A stretch of 40,877 nucleotides of DNA from NCBI GenBank assembly GCA_019347915.1, contig JAHWKL010000009.1, forward strand, positions 1-40,877, read 5' to 3'. Shown here piece by piece: positions 9,928 to 17,551 of this stretch. The stretch comes from Actinomycetota bacterium (GTDB lineage: Bacteria > Actinomycetota > Acidimicrobiia > Acidimicrobiales > CADCSY01). The notes beneath the pieces were generated by a model, which was not told where the DNA came from, ran no database searches, and worked only from the letters and a program-made list of their open reading frames with translations. The translations under genes and the position numbers were made by a program. How positions within the stretch are numbered: the first letter of the stretch is position 1; each line of letters opens with the position of its first letter.

Positions 9928-11346
9928 GTGAATCGCGCCGTCGGTGGGCTGGTCCTCGCCCTTGTCCTGGTACTGGCCGGCGTGTCTCCCGTGGCGGCAC
10001 AGGACGTCCCCTCGGCCGACGAACGCAAGGAGCAGGTCGCCGAGGAGCTCGAGCGCCTCCGTGAGGAGCTCGACGAGGCGGCCGCCGAGGAGGCCGACGT
10101 GCTCGCCGAGCTGGAGGTCACGAGAAGGATCAGGGGCGAGCTCGACGCCACCGTGGCCGGTCTCGAGCGCCGCGCCGACGCCGCCGCCGCCGAGCTGGCC
10201 ACCGCCGAGGAGGCCTTCGCCACCGCCGTGCGCGGACACCGCCGGGCCCAGGCCGACCTCGACCGGGCCCGGGCACAGCTCGACGACGCCCGGCGCACGC
10301 TGGAGAGCCAGGCCGTGTCCGGCTTCATGCGCTACGGCTTGGACACGGGCACGCTCGACGTCCTCTTGCAGGTCCGCGACCTCCGCCAGCTCCACGACGT
10401 CGCCGGCCTCATGGCGGCCGTGGCCGCGTCCCAGGCCGAGGTGGTCGAGCGCTACCAGGAGCTCGACCAGTCGAACCGGGAGCTGGAGGCGCGGGCCGAA
10501 CGCACCCGGATAGAAGCCGCAGAGCGGCGCGACGCCATCGCCGAGCAGCACCGGGTCCTTGCGGCGGCCCGTGCCCAGCAGTCTCAGGCGCGGGCCGAAG
10601 CGGTGCGGGAGGAGGCCCGCGAGCAGGAGGTGCTGGCCGGCGCCCAGGACGCGAGGGCCGACTACGAGGAGCGGCTCTCCGAGCTGAGGGCGGAGTCCGA
10701 CGCCATCACCGAGCTGCTCCGAGCTCGGCAGGCGGCGGCCACCTCGACGACCACCTCCCCCTCGGCCCCGGCAGCGACGGGGGAGGCGGAGCGAGGCCCG
10801 CCACCCGCCACCCGCGACCGTGCAGACGAGCCCCCGTCGCCGCCCGGCGCTCCGGGGCCAACCCCTGCTCCCAACGTCCAGCCGGGGGGTCCTGCCCCTC
10901 CCGCCGCAACCACCACGACGACTCCTCCGCCCACGCCGCGGCCGGTCACGCCGGCCCGCCCGTCCACCCTCGGTTGGCCGCTGGCCAACCCCGTGGTCAC
11001 CTCGGGCTTCGGGTACCGCATCCATCCCATCTTCGGCACCTCCCGGCTGCACGCCGGGATCGACCTCCGAGGTTCCACGGGCACGCCCATCCTGGCCGCC
11101 GGTGACGGGGTGGTGGTGTCCGCCGGGTGGCGCGGCGGCTACGGCAACACCGTGATCATCGACCACGGTGGCTCGCTGGCGACCCTCTACGCCCACCAGA
11201 GCCGGGTCTACGTGGGCGCCGGCGCCCAGGTGCGGCGGGGCCAGGCCGTCGGTGCGGTCGGCTCCACAGGCCAGTCGACCGGGCCCCACCTGCACTTCGA
11301 GGTCCGGGTCAACGGCACGCCCGTCGATCCCCTGAACTACCTCTGA
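9928..11346 (+). CDS. secreted coiled-coil M23 endopeptidase, EnvC/PcsB-like role
   Basis: A 472-aa exported murein hydrolase. It has a signal peptide ending near VAAQ (residues 1 to about 24), then about 210 residues of Glu/Arg/Ala-rich coiled coil, a Pro/Thr linker (about 245-345), and a C-terminal LytM/M23 domain with zinc ligands in HAGID and HLHFEV. These ligands are intact, so it is probably an active endopeptidase rather than a degenerate amidase activator. It lies just after ftsEX, and by analogy with EnvC, PcsB and RipC it should be the FtsX-controlled septal hydrolase; that is inference from context. GTG 9928 is chosen because it begins the signal peptide and has a -10 at leaderless spacing; GTG 9919 is possible. 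Confidence 0.88.
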   Translation: MNRAVGGLVLALVLVLAGVSPVAAQDVPSADERKEQVAEELERLREELDEAAAEEADVLAELEVTRRIRGELDATVAGLERRADAAAAELATAEEAFATAVRGHRRAQADLDRARAQLDDARRTLESQAVSGFMRYGLDTGTLDVLLQVRDLRQLHDVAGLMAAVAASQAEVVERYQELDQSNRELEARAERTRIEAAERRDAIAEQHRVLAAARAQQSQARAEAVREEAREQEVLAGAQDARADYEERLSELRAESDAITELLRARQAAATSTTTSPSAPAATGEAERGPPPATRDRADEPPSPPGAPGPTPAPNVQPGGPAPPAATTTTTPPPTPRPVTPARPSTLGWPLANPVVTSGFGYRIHPIFGTSRLHAGIDLRGSTGTPILAAGDGVVVSAGWRGGYGNTVIIDHGGSLATLYAHQSRVYVGAGAQVRRGQAVGAVGSTGQSTGPHLHFEVRVNGTPVDPLNYL

Positions 11347-11356
11347 GGCCGATGCC

Positions 11357-11384
11357 TTGACAGGTCAAGGCTGGTAGGTAACCT
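11357..11384 (+). promoter_or_regulatory. promoter of the iron-storage operon
   Basis: TTGACA at 11357-11362 and TAACCT at 11379-11384 are separated by 16 nt, the best -35/-10 pair in the window, with a start near 11391 and a leader of about 48 nt. AAGG...CCTT half-sites around the -10 resemble a DtxR/IdeR operator but the spacing is 2 nt too long. Confidence 0.5.
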
Positions 11385-11438
11385 TTACGGGACACGAAGG
11401 CCTGACTCAACGAGGCCCGTTCAGGGGAGCGGCACCAC

Positions 11439-11807
11439 GTGAGAACTCAGCACACACGGCGGGTGGGGGAGCCGGTCTCCGCAGCTCGGGTGGCCGCCCG
11501 GCTGGCCGGCCTCACCGTGGCCGGCTCGTCGACGGTGGCGACGGTGCGCCTCCCCGGCGGCGCCACCAGGGACGTCGTCCTGGCGGGGGCCCCCGATGCT
11601 GCGCTGGCCCGCCGCCTCAGCGCCGGGTTCCGCCGGGTCTCCTGGGTCAGGATCGACGCCGGAGGCCGCCAACCACACTGCGAGCTGTTCGGCATGACCC
11701 GGTGCCCGCGCCGAGCCCGCCTGCCACTGTCCGCCGCCCTGGCATTGGCCGACGCCGGTGCCCCCACGGTGGTGCGGGTACCGGCCGCCGCAGCCGGGGA
11801 GGGCTGA
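11439..11807 (+). CDS. uncharacterised protein upstream of bfd
   Basis: A 122-aa soluble protein I do not recognise. It is Ala/Arg/Val-rich, without signal peptide or membrane helix, and has a short segment HCELFGMTRCPRR (about residues 80-92) whose His and two Cys could bind metal. The codon pattern is strongly G/C at third positions, supporting a real gene despite antisense frames. GTG 11439 follows AGGGGAG. It leads an apparent operon, with bfd starting 1 nt after its stop and bfr 10 nt after bfd, which suggests a role in iron handling; that is inference from context. Confidence 0.65.
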   Translation: MRTQHTRRVGEPVSAARVAARLAGLTVAGSSTVATVRLPGGATRDVVLAGAPDAALARRLSAGFRRVSWVRIDAGGRQPHCELFGMTRCPRRARLPLSAALALADAGAPTVVRVPAAAAGEG

Positions 11808-11808
11808 G

Positions 11809-12033
11809 GTGGTCGTCTGCCACTGCCGGGCTGTGTCCGACTGCAAGGTCCGCCAAGCCATCGAAGAGGGCGCCGGCGATGTGGAGGCCATTGCCCGCCA
11901 GTGCGGCGCCGGCATGGCCTGCGGAGGCTGCCGGCCGGCGTTGGCGATGCTGTTGTCCGACCTCGGGCTGGAGAGCTTCGGCGTCGACGGCGACGCCCGG
12001 CCGGCGGTGAGGGCCTCCGCAGCGACTGTCTAG
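11809..12033 (+). CDS. bfd: bacterioferritin-associated ferredoxin
   Basis: A 74-aa [2Fe-2S] protein of the BFD-like fold. In E. coli and Pseudomonas, Bfd donates electrons to bacterioferritin to release stored iron. The cluster ligands are C4, C6, C38 and C41 (VCHC...CGGC), with additional Cys at 12 and 32. The start GTG 11809 places the CHC motif at the N-terminus as in the family; the upstream extension to 11758 lies inside the previous gene. The bfr start follows immediately. Confidence 0.9.
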   Translation: MVVCHCRAVSDCKVRQAIEEGAGDVEAIARQCGAGMACGGCRPALAMLLSDLGLESFGVDGDARPAVRASAATV

Positions 12034-12036
12034 GAT
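12031..12036 (+). promoter_or_regulatory. -10 element, leaderless spacing, bfr
   Basis: TAGGAT overlaps the bfd stop codon and lies 7 nt before the bfr ATG at 12044, so bfr may have its own leaderless transcript besides the operon mRNA. Confidence 0.5.
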
Positions 12037-12043
12037 CGGCCGG

Positions 12044-12514
12044 ATGCAGGGACGAAGCGATGTCATCGAGTTGCTCAACGAGGTGCTCACGGCCGAGCTG
12101 ACGGCCATCAACCAGTACTTCATCCACGCCAAGATGCAGGAGAACTGGGGGTACCGGCGCCTGGCCGACCACACCCGGGCGGAGTCCATCGACGAGATGA
12201 AGCACGCCGAGACGGTCATCGAGCGCATCCTCTTCTTCGAAGGGGTGCCCAACCTCCAGCGCCTGGGGGCGGTGCGGGTCGGAGAGACGGTTCCCGAGCA
12301 GTTCCGGCTCGACCTGGAGATGGAGTACACCGCCATCGAGCGCTTCAACCGGGGCATCGTCCTGGCTCGCGACTCGGGTGACAGCGGGACCCGTGAGATG
12401 CTGGCGGGCATGCTGGTGTCCGAGGAGGAGCACGCCGGCTACCTGGAGACCCAGATCTCGGTGATCGAGTCGATCGGCGAGGCGCTCTACCTGAGCCAGC
12501 AGCTCCACGGCTGA
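12044..12514 (+). CDS. bfr: bacterioferritin
   Basis: Haem-containing ferritin, a 24-subunit iron store. The 156-aa sequence aligns throughout with E. coli Bfr. All ferroxidase ligands are present (E18, E51, H54, E94, E127, H130), as is the inter-subunit haem ligand M52. Its partner bfd is directly upstream. Convergent with the metzincin-like gene. Confidence 0.97.
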   Translation: MQGRSDVIELLNEVLTAELTAINQYFIHAKMQENWGYRRLADHTRAESIDEMKHAETVIERILFFEGVPNLQRLGAVRVGETVPEQFRLDLEMEYTAIERFNRGIVLARDSGDSGTREMLAGMLVSEEEHAGYLETQISVIESIGEALYLSQQLHG

Positions 12515-12516
12515 TC

Positions 12517-12532
12517 CCCGCCCGGCGGCGGG
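12517..12532. terminator. GC hairpin between convergent bfr and protease genes
   Basis: CCCGCC and GGCGGG pair around a 4-nt loop just after the bfr stop. There is no T-tract. It could terminate either convergent gene. Confidence 0.35.
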
Positions 12533-12550
12533 CCGACCGTGGTCGCCGGC

Positions 12551-13249
12551 TCAGTGGCGGTTCTCGAACTCCTCGTTGCCGCCCAGCCAGCTGAAGAGCA
12601 GGTACTGCCAGCTGGCGTGCTCCTGATGGTCGTGGCTCTCACGCAGGTTGCGGTAGGCCTCGTCGAACTCGCTCCCACCCTCGAACCACATGATCGAGTT
12701 GGGGTCGTCGCTGTGGTCGAGCCCGAGGGCGTGGCCGAGCTCGTGGATCATCACCTCGGTGCGCCGGGCCTGGTCCAGCCGGCAGTCACCGCAGACCTCG
12801 ATGAAGGCGCCCTGGATGTGGCCGTTGCTCAACGTGTCGTGGCTGATGCCGTCGAAGGGGCCCTCGACCCTGGTGTCACCGAGGCACACGGCGATGCGGG
12901 TGCCGTCGAAGCCACAGTCGCCCGTGCCGGTCTCCCAGGTCAGCCGCAGGTCGGCGCCGGCGGCGTTCCAGACCTCGACCGCCTCCTCGCTGGCGTGCTG
13001 CCACGAGTGGTCACCGGTCTGGTCGACCACCACCAGGTCGCGAGACCCCGCCGGCCAGTGGGCGTCGTTGGCGAACACCGTGGTGGCGGTGAAGGAGGAG
13101 ATCCCCAACCACACCAGGGTGGGGGTCATGACGCCGAGCAGGGCCAGCCGTTCCGCCGGCCGGGCCCGCCGGGCGACCTGCACGAAGCGGACGCCGAACG
13201 CGGCCAGCATGGCGACGAACGACGAGAGGGCCAACCATCCAAGTGTCAT
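12551..13249 (-). CDS. membrane-anchored metzincin-like metalloprotease
   Basis: A 232-aa protein with two hydrophobic helices at the N-terminus (about 3-22 and 35-58) followed by an extracytoplasmic domain. The domain contains HELGHALGLDH (near residue 167), the extended zinc site of metzincins with a third His, and downstream SIMW, a plausible Met-turn. This resembles matrixin (M10) proteases. Four Cys (GDCGF, AVCLG, EVCGDC) could form disulfides. The start is the ATG at 13249. The substrate is unknown, and neighbours give no hint. Confidence 0.8.
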   Translation of the reverse strand: MTLGWLALSSFVAMLAAFGVRFVQVARRARPAERLALLGVMTPTLVWLGISSFTATTVFANDAHWPAGSRDLVVVDQTGDHSWQHASEEAVEVWNAAGADLRLTWETGTGDCGFDGTRIAVCLGDTRVEGPFDGISHDTLSNGHIQGAFIEVCGDCRLDQARRTEVMIHELGHALGLDHSDDPNSIMWFEGGSEFDEAYRNLRESHDHQEHASWQYLLFSWLGGNEEFENRH

Positions 13250-13318
13250 CGGGCGCGCTCCATGAGACTGGCCTCCGGGGAGGCAGGGGAAAGAATCGGT
13301 GGCGCCGCCCGCCAGGGC

Positions 13319-14383
13319 TCAGCTCGATGCCGGGGGATGTTCCCCTGTCTGTCGCGCGGCAACTACGTCTGGTCTACGTATCGGCACGTGCGCCCGGATC
13401 TTGAGTCGCTGACGGGACGCCGTGGTGGAGGTGGTGGTCACCGGCGCCGCCGCCGGGCGGTCCCGTCGGTGGCCACCATCTGGCGGGTGTTGTGCCGCCG
13501 GGGCTTCGTGACCCCTCAGCCCCAGAAGCGACCCAAGAGCTCCTGGCGGCGCTTCCAAGCCGAGCTGCCCAACGAGTGCTGGCAGGCCGACACCACCCAC
13601 TGGGTACTCGCCGACGGCACCGAGGTGGAGATCCTCAACGTCATCGACGACCACTCCCGCCTCCTCGTCGCCTCCCGGGCCTTCGTCACGGCCAAGGCCG
13701 CCGACGTGGTCGAGACGTTCCATCTAGGCGCTTCGGAACTGGGCGTGCCGGCCTCGATGCTCACCGACAACGGCGCCATCTTCACCGCCGAGAGCCGCCG
13801 CGGAGCCTGCGCCATCGAACTCGAGCTGATCGCCCTCGGCGTCGACTACAAGCACTCCCGGCCCTACCACCCCCAGACCTGCGGCAAGGTCGAGCGCTTC
13901 CACCAGACCCTCAAGAAGTGGCTCGCCAAGCAGCGTCGAGCAGCCACCATCGCCGGTTTGCAGGCCCAGCTCGACCGGTTCCAGATCTACTACAACACCA
14001 TCCGCCCCCATCGGGCGCTCGGCCGACGCACCCCCGCGCAAGCCTTCGCCGCCCGCACCAAGGCGACCCCACGCCGGCCCGGTCTCATGGTGCCGACTGA
14101 GCACCGCGTCCGCCGGGACCGCATCGACACCGGCGGCAAGGTCACCCTTCGATACCGGTCCAAGCTCCTGCACCTCGGCGTCGGACGCCGCTACGCCGGG
14201 ACCCGCGTGATGCTTCTCGTCGCCGACCGGGACGTCCGCGTCCTCAACGACGACGGCGAGGTCGTCGCCGAGTTCACCATCGACCCGACCAAGACCTACC
14301 AAACCCAGAAACGGCCCGGGCAACGTGCATAGATTGTCCGGGATGTCACGCGACACCCGTCCGGGATGTCTCGCGACACAACA
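13319..14383 (+). mobile_element. IS481-family element, 5'-truncated
   Basis: The transposase fragment at 13337-14332 is followed by two direct copies of a 21-bp end sequence (14336-14356 and 14359-14379), each beginning GTCCGGGATGTC and ending CGCGACAC and differing at one base. The element then ends AACA right next to the tRNA-Ser 3' end. I see no matching left terminal inverted repeat between 13250 and 13460, so the left end is lost and the left boundary is approximate. No target duplication can be shown. Confidence 0.7.
13337..14332 (+). pseudogene. IS481-family transposase, N-terminus missing
   Basis: An integrase-core (rve) DDE transposase. From about VPSVATIWRVL (13460 on), the sequence matches IS481-type transposases. 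The acidic triad is visible: D in WQADTTHW, D in LTDNGAIF, and E in GKVERFHQTLK, and the C-terminal beta domain is complete. The usual N-terminal helix-turn-helix of roughly 100 residues is absent; upstream of 13460 the frame is low-complexity (Gly/Arg runs), and the open frame back to 12539 is antisense to the protease gene. ATG 13337 is the best internal start (331 aa). It is probably inactive because the end-binding domain is missing. Confidence 0.8.
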
Positions 14384-14386
14384 GGG

Positions 14387-14469
14387 CGGAGGGAGCGGGA
14401 TTCGAACCCGCGGGGCTCTCGCCCAGAGGTTTTCAAGACCTCCGCAATCGGCCGCTCTGCCATCCCTCC
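14387..14469 (-). tRNA. tRNA-Ser(UGA)
   Basis: Read on the minus strand: acceptor GGAGGGA/TCCCTCC, anticodon stem GAGGT/ACCTC around a loop with TGA at 14433-14435, a class II variable arm (GGGC-GAGA-GCCC), and T-arm GCGGG-TTCGAAT-CCCGC. The discriminator is G. The CCA end is not encoded (CCC follows). The IS481 remnant starts within 4 nt of the 3' end. Confidence 0.95.
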
Positions 14470-14511
14470 GGGCCCGACCCTACCGGTGGCGCGGAGGCCG
14501 GGCCCCTCCTG

Positions 14512-15453
14512 CTAGCGCGGCGTCACACCGCTCCGGAGCTGCCCCAGCCACTCGTCGGCGTCGCGCCAGGCGGCGTCGGCATCGCGCCGGAGGGCGTCGC
14601 CGTGCTGGCCGGCGGCCGGGTACGACCCCAGGAACTTCACGTCGGCCAGCTTGACCTTGAGGTTCCGCAGGCAGTCGCCCACCAGCTCGTCGGCCAGGTG
14701 GCCCTCGAAGTCGATGATGAAGCAGTACTCGCCCAGGTTGCGCTTGGTGGGGCGGGACTCCAGCTTGGTCAGGTTGATGGCGCGGGCGGCGAACTCCTGG
14801 AGGATGGCCAGCAGGCTCCCGGGCTGATCGGTGCGCTGGAAGCACACCACCGTGGTCTTGTCGTGCCCCGTGGGCTCGGGGATCCGGTGGGTACCGACCA
14901 CCACGAACCGCGTCTGGTTCTCGGGGTGGTCCTCGATGTCGGCGGCCGCCACCTCGAGCCCGTAGAGCTCGGCGGCCAGCGCCGTGCCCACCGCGGCCAC
15001 GCCCGGCTCCTGCGCCTCGCCCACCAGCCGGGCCGCCTCAGCGGTGGAGTTGGCAGCTTGCGTGGTGGCCTCGGGCAGGGTGGTCGCCAGGAACCGGCGC
15101 ACCTGGGCGGTGGCGTGGGGGAACGACACGACCGTCTTGACGTCGGCCACCTCCATGCCCGGCGGCACCAGCAGGTTGAGCTGGACGTTGAGCACCACCT
15201 CCCGCTGGATCAGCAGCTGGGCATCGAAGGCGAGCGTGTCCAGGGTGACGTTGACCGTGCCCTCGATGGAGTTCTCGATGGCCACGAACCCGTGGTCGAC
15301 CTCGCCCGAGGCGGCCGCGCTCAGCACCTCGGCGATCGACCGCGTGGGCACCAGCTCGCCGGCGGCCAGGTCGGCCTGGCTCAACAGGGCCTCCTCGGTG
15401 AACGTGCCGTGCGGCCCGAGGAAAGCGATCCGAGGGCGTTGGGGGGAGGACAC
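14512..15453 (-). CDS. pheA: prephenate dehydratase
   Basis: Converts prephenate to phenylpyruvate in phenylalanine synthesis. The 313-aa monofunctional enzyme has an N-terminal PDT domain (FLGPHGTFTEEAL, then AIENSIEGTVN), the catalytic TRF in NQTRFVVVG, and a C-terminal ACT regulatory domain with QPGSLLAILQEF and the phenylalanine-binding ESRP motif, indicating feedback inhibition by Phe. No chorismate mutase domain is present. The start GTG 15453 is chosen because TACGCT lies exactly 7 nt upstream; GTG 15480 would add nine residues. Divergent from larB. Confidence 0.95.
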   Translation of the reverse strand: MSSPQRPRIAFLGPHGTFTEEALLSQADLAAGELVPTRSIAEVLSAAASGEVDHGFVAIENSIEGTVNVTLDTLAFDAQLLIQREVVLNVQLNLLVPPGMEVADVKTVVSFPHATAQVRRFLATTLPEATTQAANSTAEAARLVGEAQEPGVAAVGTALAAELYGLEVAAADIEDHPENQTRFVVVGTHRIPEPTGHDKTTVVCFQRTDQPGSLLAILQEFAARAINLTKLESRPTKRNLGEYCFIIDFEGHLADELVGDCLRNLKVKLADVKFLGSYPAAGQHGDALRRDADAAWRDADEWLGQLRSGVTPR

Positions 15454-15460
15454 CGGCCAC

Positions 15461-15466
15461 AGCGTA
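15461..15466 (-). promoter_or_regulatory. -10 element, leaderless spacing, pheA
   Basis: Minus-strand TACGCT lies 7 nt before the pheA GTG at 15453, within the 63-nt divergent pheA-larB gap. Confidence 0.5.
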
Positions 15467-15516
15467 GGTGAAGCATCCACCTCGCTCGGCGGCCCGCCGG
15501 CGGGCAGGATGGCACC

Positions 15517-16269
15517 GTGGACGAGGCGGCCCTGCGGCAGTTGCTCGACGACGTGCGGGCCGGCGCCGTGCCACCGGACGAGGCCGTGCACCAGCTGCGC
15601 CGGCTGCCCTTCGCCGATCTCGGCTTCGCGCGGGTCGACCACCACCGCGGCCTGCGCCAGGGCGTGGCCGAGGCGGTGTACGCCCCGGGCAAGACCCCCG
15701 ACCAGTGCGCCGCCATCGTGAGTGAGCTCCTGACCGTCGCCGGCGACCCGGTCCTGCTCACCCGGGCCCGACCGGAGCAGGTCGACGCCGCCCTGGCGGC
15801 CGCCCCCGGCGGCGCCGTCACCGGCAGCACGGTCGTGTGGCGTCCCCGGCCGGCTCGGGAAGCGAACGTCGCCCTCGTCACCGCCGGCACCGCCGACCTG
15901 CCCGTCGCCGACGAGTGCGCCGCCACCCTCGCCGCCTACGGCGTGACCCCCCGCCGGCTCTCCGACGTGGGCGTGGCCGGGCTGCACCGCCTGCTCGCCG
16001 ACGTCGACGTCCTCGCTGCGGCCGAGGTGGTGGTGGTCGTGGCCGGGATGGAAGGGGCGCTGGCCAGCGTGGTGGGGGGGATCGCCGCCGCTCCGGTCGT
16101 GGCTGTGCCCACCAGCGTGGGCCTGGGCGCCGGCCTCCAGGGCGTCACCGCCCTGTTGAGCATGTTGGCCAGCTGCGCCGCCGGCGTCACCGTGGTCGGC
16201 ATCGACAACGGCTTCGGCGCCGCCTGCGCGGTGGCCAGGATCCTCGACGTGCGCAGCGCCCATGGCTGA
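15517..16269 (+). CDS. larB: nickel pincer cofactor biosynthesis protein LarB
   Basis: A carboxylase/hydrolase acting on nicotinic acid adenine dinucleotide in the first step of the nickel-pincer nucleotide cofactor used by lactate racemase-like enzymes. The 250-aa protein has the LarB N-terminal helical part (residues 1 to about 90, with DLGFARVDHHR and YAPGKTPDQ) and a C-terminal PurE-like AIR-carboxylase domain with GTADLPVADECA, VVAGMEGALASVVGG and PTSVGLG. It starts at GTG 15517 (CAGGAT lies 6 nt upstream) and overlaps larC by 8 nt. LarE and LarA are not in the window. Confidence 0.93.
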   Translation: MDEAALRQLLDDVRAGAVPPDEAVHQLRRLPFADLGFARVDHHRGLRQGVAEAVYAPGKTPDQCAAIVSELLTVAGDPVLLTRARPEQVDAALAAAPGGAVTGSTVVWRPRPAREANVALVTAGTADLPVADECAATLAAYGVTPRRLSDVGVAGLHRLLADVDVLAAAEVVVVVAGMEGALASVVGGIAAAPVVAVPTSVGLGAGLQGVTALLSMLASCAAGVTVVGIDNGFGAACAVARILDVRSAHG

Positions 16270-17530
16270 GCCGCCGGCCCCCGCGGTCACCGTCGCCTGG
16301 TTCCACTGCTTCGCCGGCATCGCCGGGGACATGGCCCTCGGCGCCCTCCTCGATGCCGGTGCCGACCTCGACGAGGTCCGCTCCCTCCTCGAGCGCCTCC
16401 CGCTGCAGGGCTGGTCGCTGACCGCCGAACCCGCCATGCGGGGAGGGATCGCCGCCACCCGCGCCGTCGTGGGCGCCGAGCCGACCACCGTGGTTCGCAC
16501 CTACGCCGCCATCGAGGCCCTGCTCGACCGGGCCAAACTCCCCGGGCGGGTCCGGGCCCGGGCGGGGGCGACCTTCGCCGCCATCGCCGCCGTCGAGGGC
16601 CGGTTGCACCGGCGGCCGGTGGCGCAGGTCCACTTCCACGAGGTCGGTGGCATCGACGCCATCGTCGACATCGTCGGCGTGGCCGCCGCCCTGGAGGTGC
16701 TCGGCGTCGACGCCGTGCACGCCAGCCCGGTGGCCACCGGGATGGGCATGGTCCGCACCTCCCACGGCCTGCTGCCCAACCCGTCACCGGCGGTGGTGGA
16801 GCTCCTGGCCGGCGCCCCGACCCACGGGGTCGACGTCGCCGTGGAGCTGACCACGCCGACCGGCGCCGGCCTGCTCGCCGCCCTGGCCGAGGGATGGGGG
16901 CCCATGCCGGCGATGACCGTGGCCGCCAGCGGCTTCGGCGCCGGCAGCCACGACCTCGAGACGTTCCCCAACCTCACCCAGGTGGTGGTGGGGGACTCGG
17001 CCCAGGCCGCGCCCGACGTCCGGGAGCGAGTGGTGCTGTTGGAGACCAACCTCGACGACGTCACCGGCGAGACGCTGGCCCACGCCGTCGCCGTGCTGCT
17101 GGAGGCCGGCGCCCACGACGCCTGGGTGACGCCCATCGTCATGAAGAAGGGGCGGCCGGCGCACACCCTGAGCGTGCTGAGCGACCCTGCCCGGGCCCAG
17201 AGGCTGGCGTCGCTGGTCGCCCACGAGACGGGAACCCTCGGCGTGCGCACGGTGACGCTCGAGCGCTGGGCCGGGCCCCGGGCCATCGAGGAGGTGGAGG
17301 TCGAGGGACACCGGGTGCGGATCAAGGTGGGCGCCCACCGGGCCAAGGCCGAGCACGACGACGTCGCCACGGTCGCCCGGGAGCTGGGCCTGCCCGTGGC
17401 CGAGGTGGCCATCCTCGCCGAGGAGGCCTGGCGCCGGGCGTCGCAGGATGCCGGCGGCGAGACCGTCGTCGAGCTCCCCCGACCACCCGACCCGCCCGAC
17501 CCGCCGGCGCCGGCAGGCGGCGCCGGCTGA
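16262..17530 (+). CDS. larC: nickel insertion protein LarC
   Basis: CTP-dependent nickel insertase (cyclometallase) that completes the nickel-pincer cofactor. The 422-aa protein is a single uninterrupted ORF covering both LarC1 and LarC2 parts, unlike Lactobacillus larC, which is joined by frameshifting. Family motifs: CFAGIAGDMALGALLDAG at the N-terminus, VHFHEVGGIDAI (near 125), LLPNPSPAVVELL, TPTGAGLLAAL, and ETNLDDVTGE opening the C-terminal half. Its ATG lies inside larB (8-nt overlap), so the two are translationally coupled. Confidence 0.94.
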   Translation: MAEPPAPAVTVAWFHCFAGIAGDMALGALLDAGADLDEVRSLLERLPLQGWSLTAEPAMRGGIAATRAVVGAEPTTVVRTYAAIEALLDRAKLPGRVRARAGATFAAIAAVEGRLHRRPVAQVHFHEVGGIDAIVDIVGVAAALEVLGVDAVHASPVATGMGMVRTSHGLLPNPSPAVVELLAGAPTHGVDVAVELTTPTGAGLLAALAEGWGPMPAMTVAASGFGAGSHDLETFPNLTQVVVGDSAQAAPDVRERVVLLETNLDDVTGETLAHAVAVLLEAGAHDAWVTPIVMKKGRPAHTLSVLSDPARAQRLASLVAHETGTLGVRTVTLERWAGPRAIEEVEVEGHRVRIKVGAHRAKAEHDDVATVARELGLPVAEVAILAEEAWRRASQDAGGETVVELPRPPDPPDPPAPAGGAG

Positions 17531-17551
17531 GCCACCGGCGAGACTGGCGGC

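Noticed and set aside
11363-11387. IdeR/DtxR operator at the iron operon promoter
   Set aside because: The AAGG and CCTT half-sites are 2 nt too far apart for the 19-bp consensus and the left half matches poorly; kept only as a remark.
12539-13336. Long in-frame N-terminal extension of the IS481 transposase
   Set aside because: The open frame runs antisense through the metzincin gene and lacks transposase features.
16262-17530. Frameshift joining LarC1 and LarC2
   Set aside because: The ORF is continuous and contains both halves, so no frameshift is needed.
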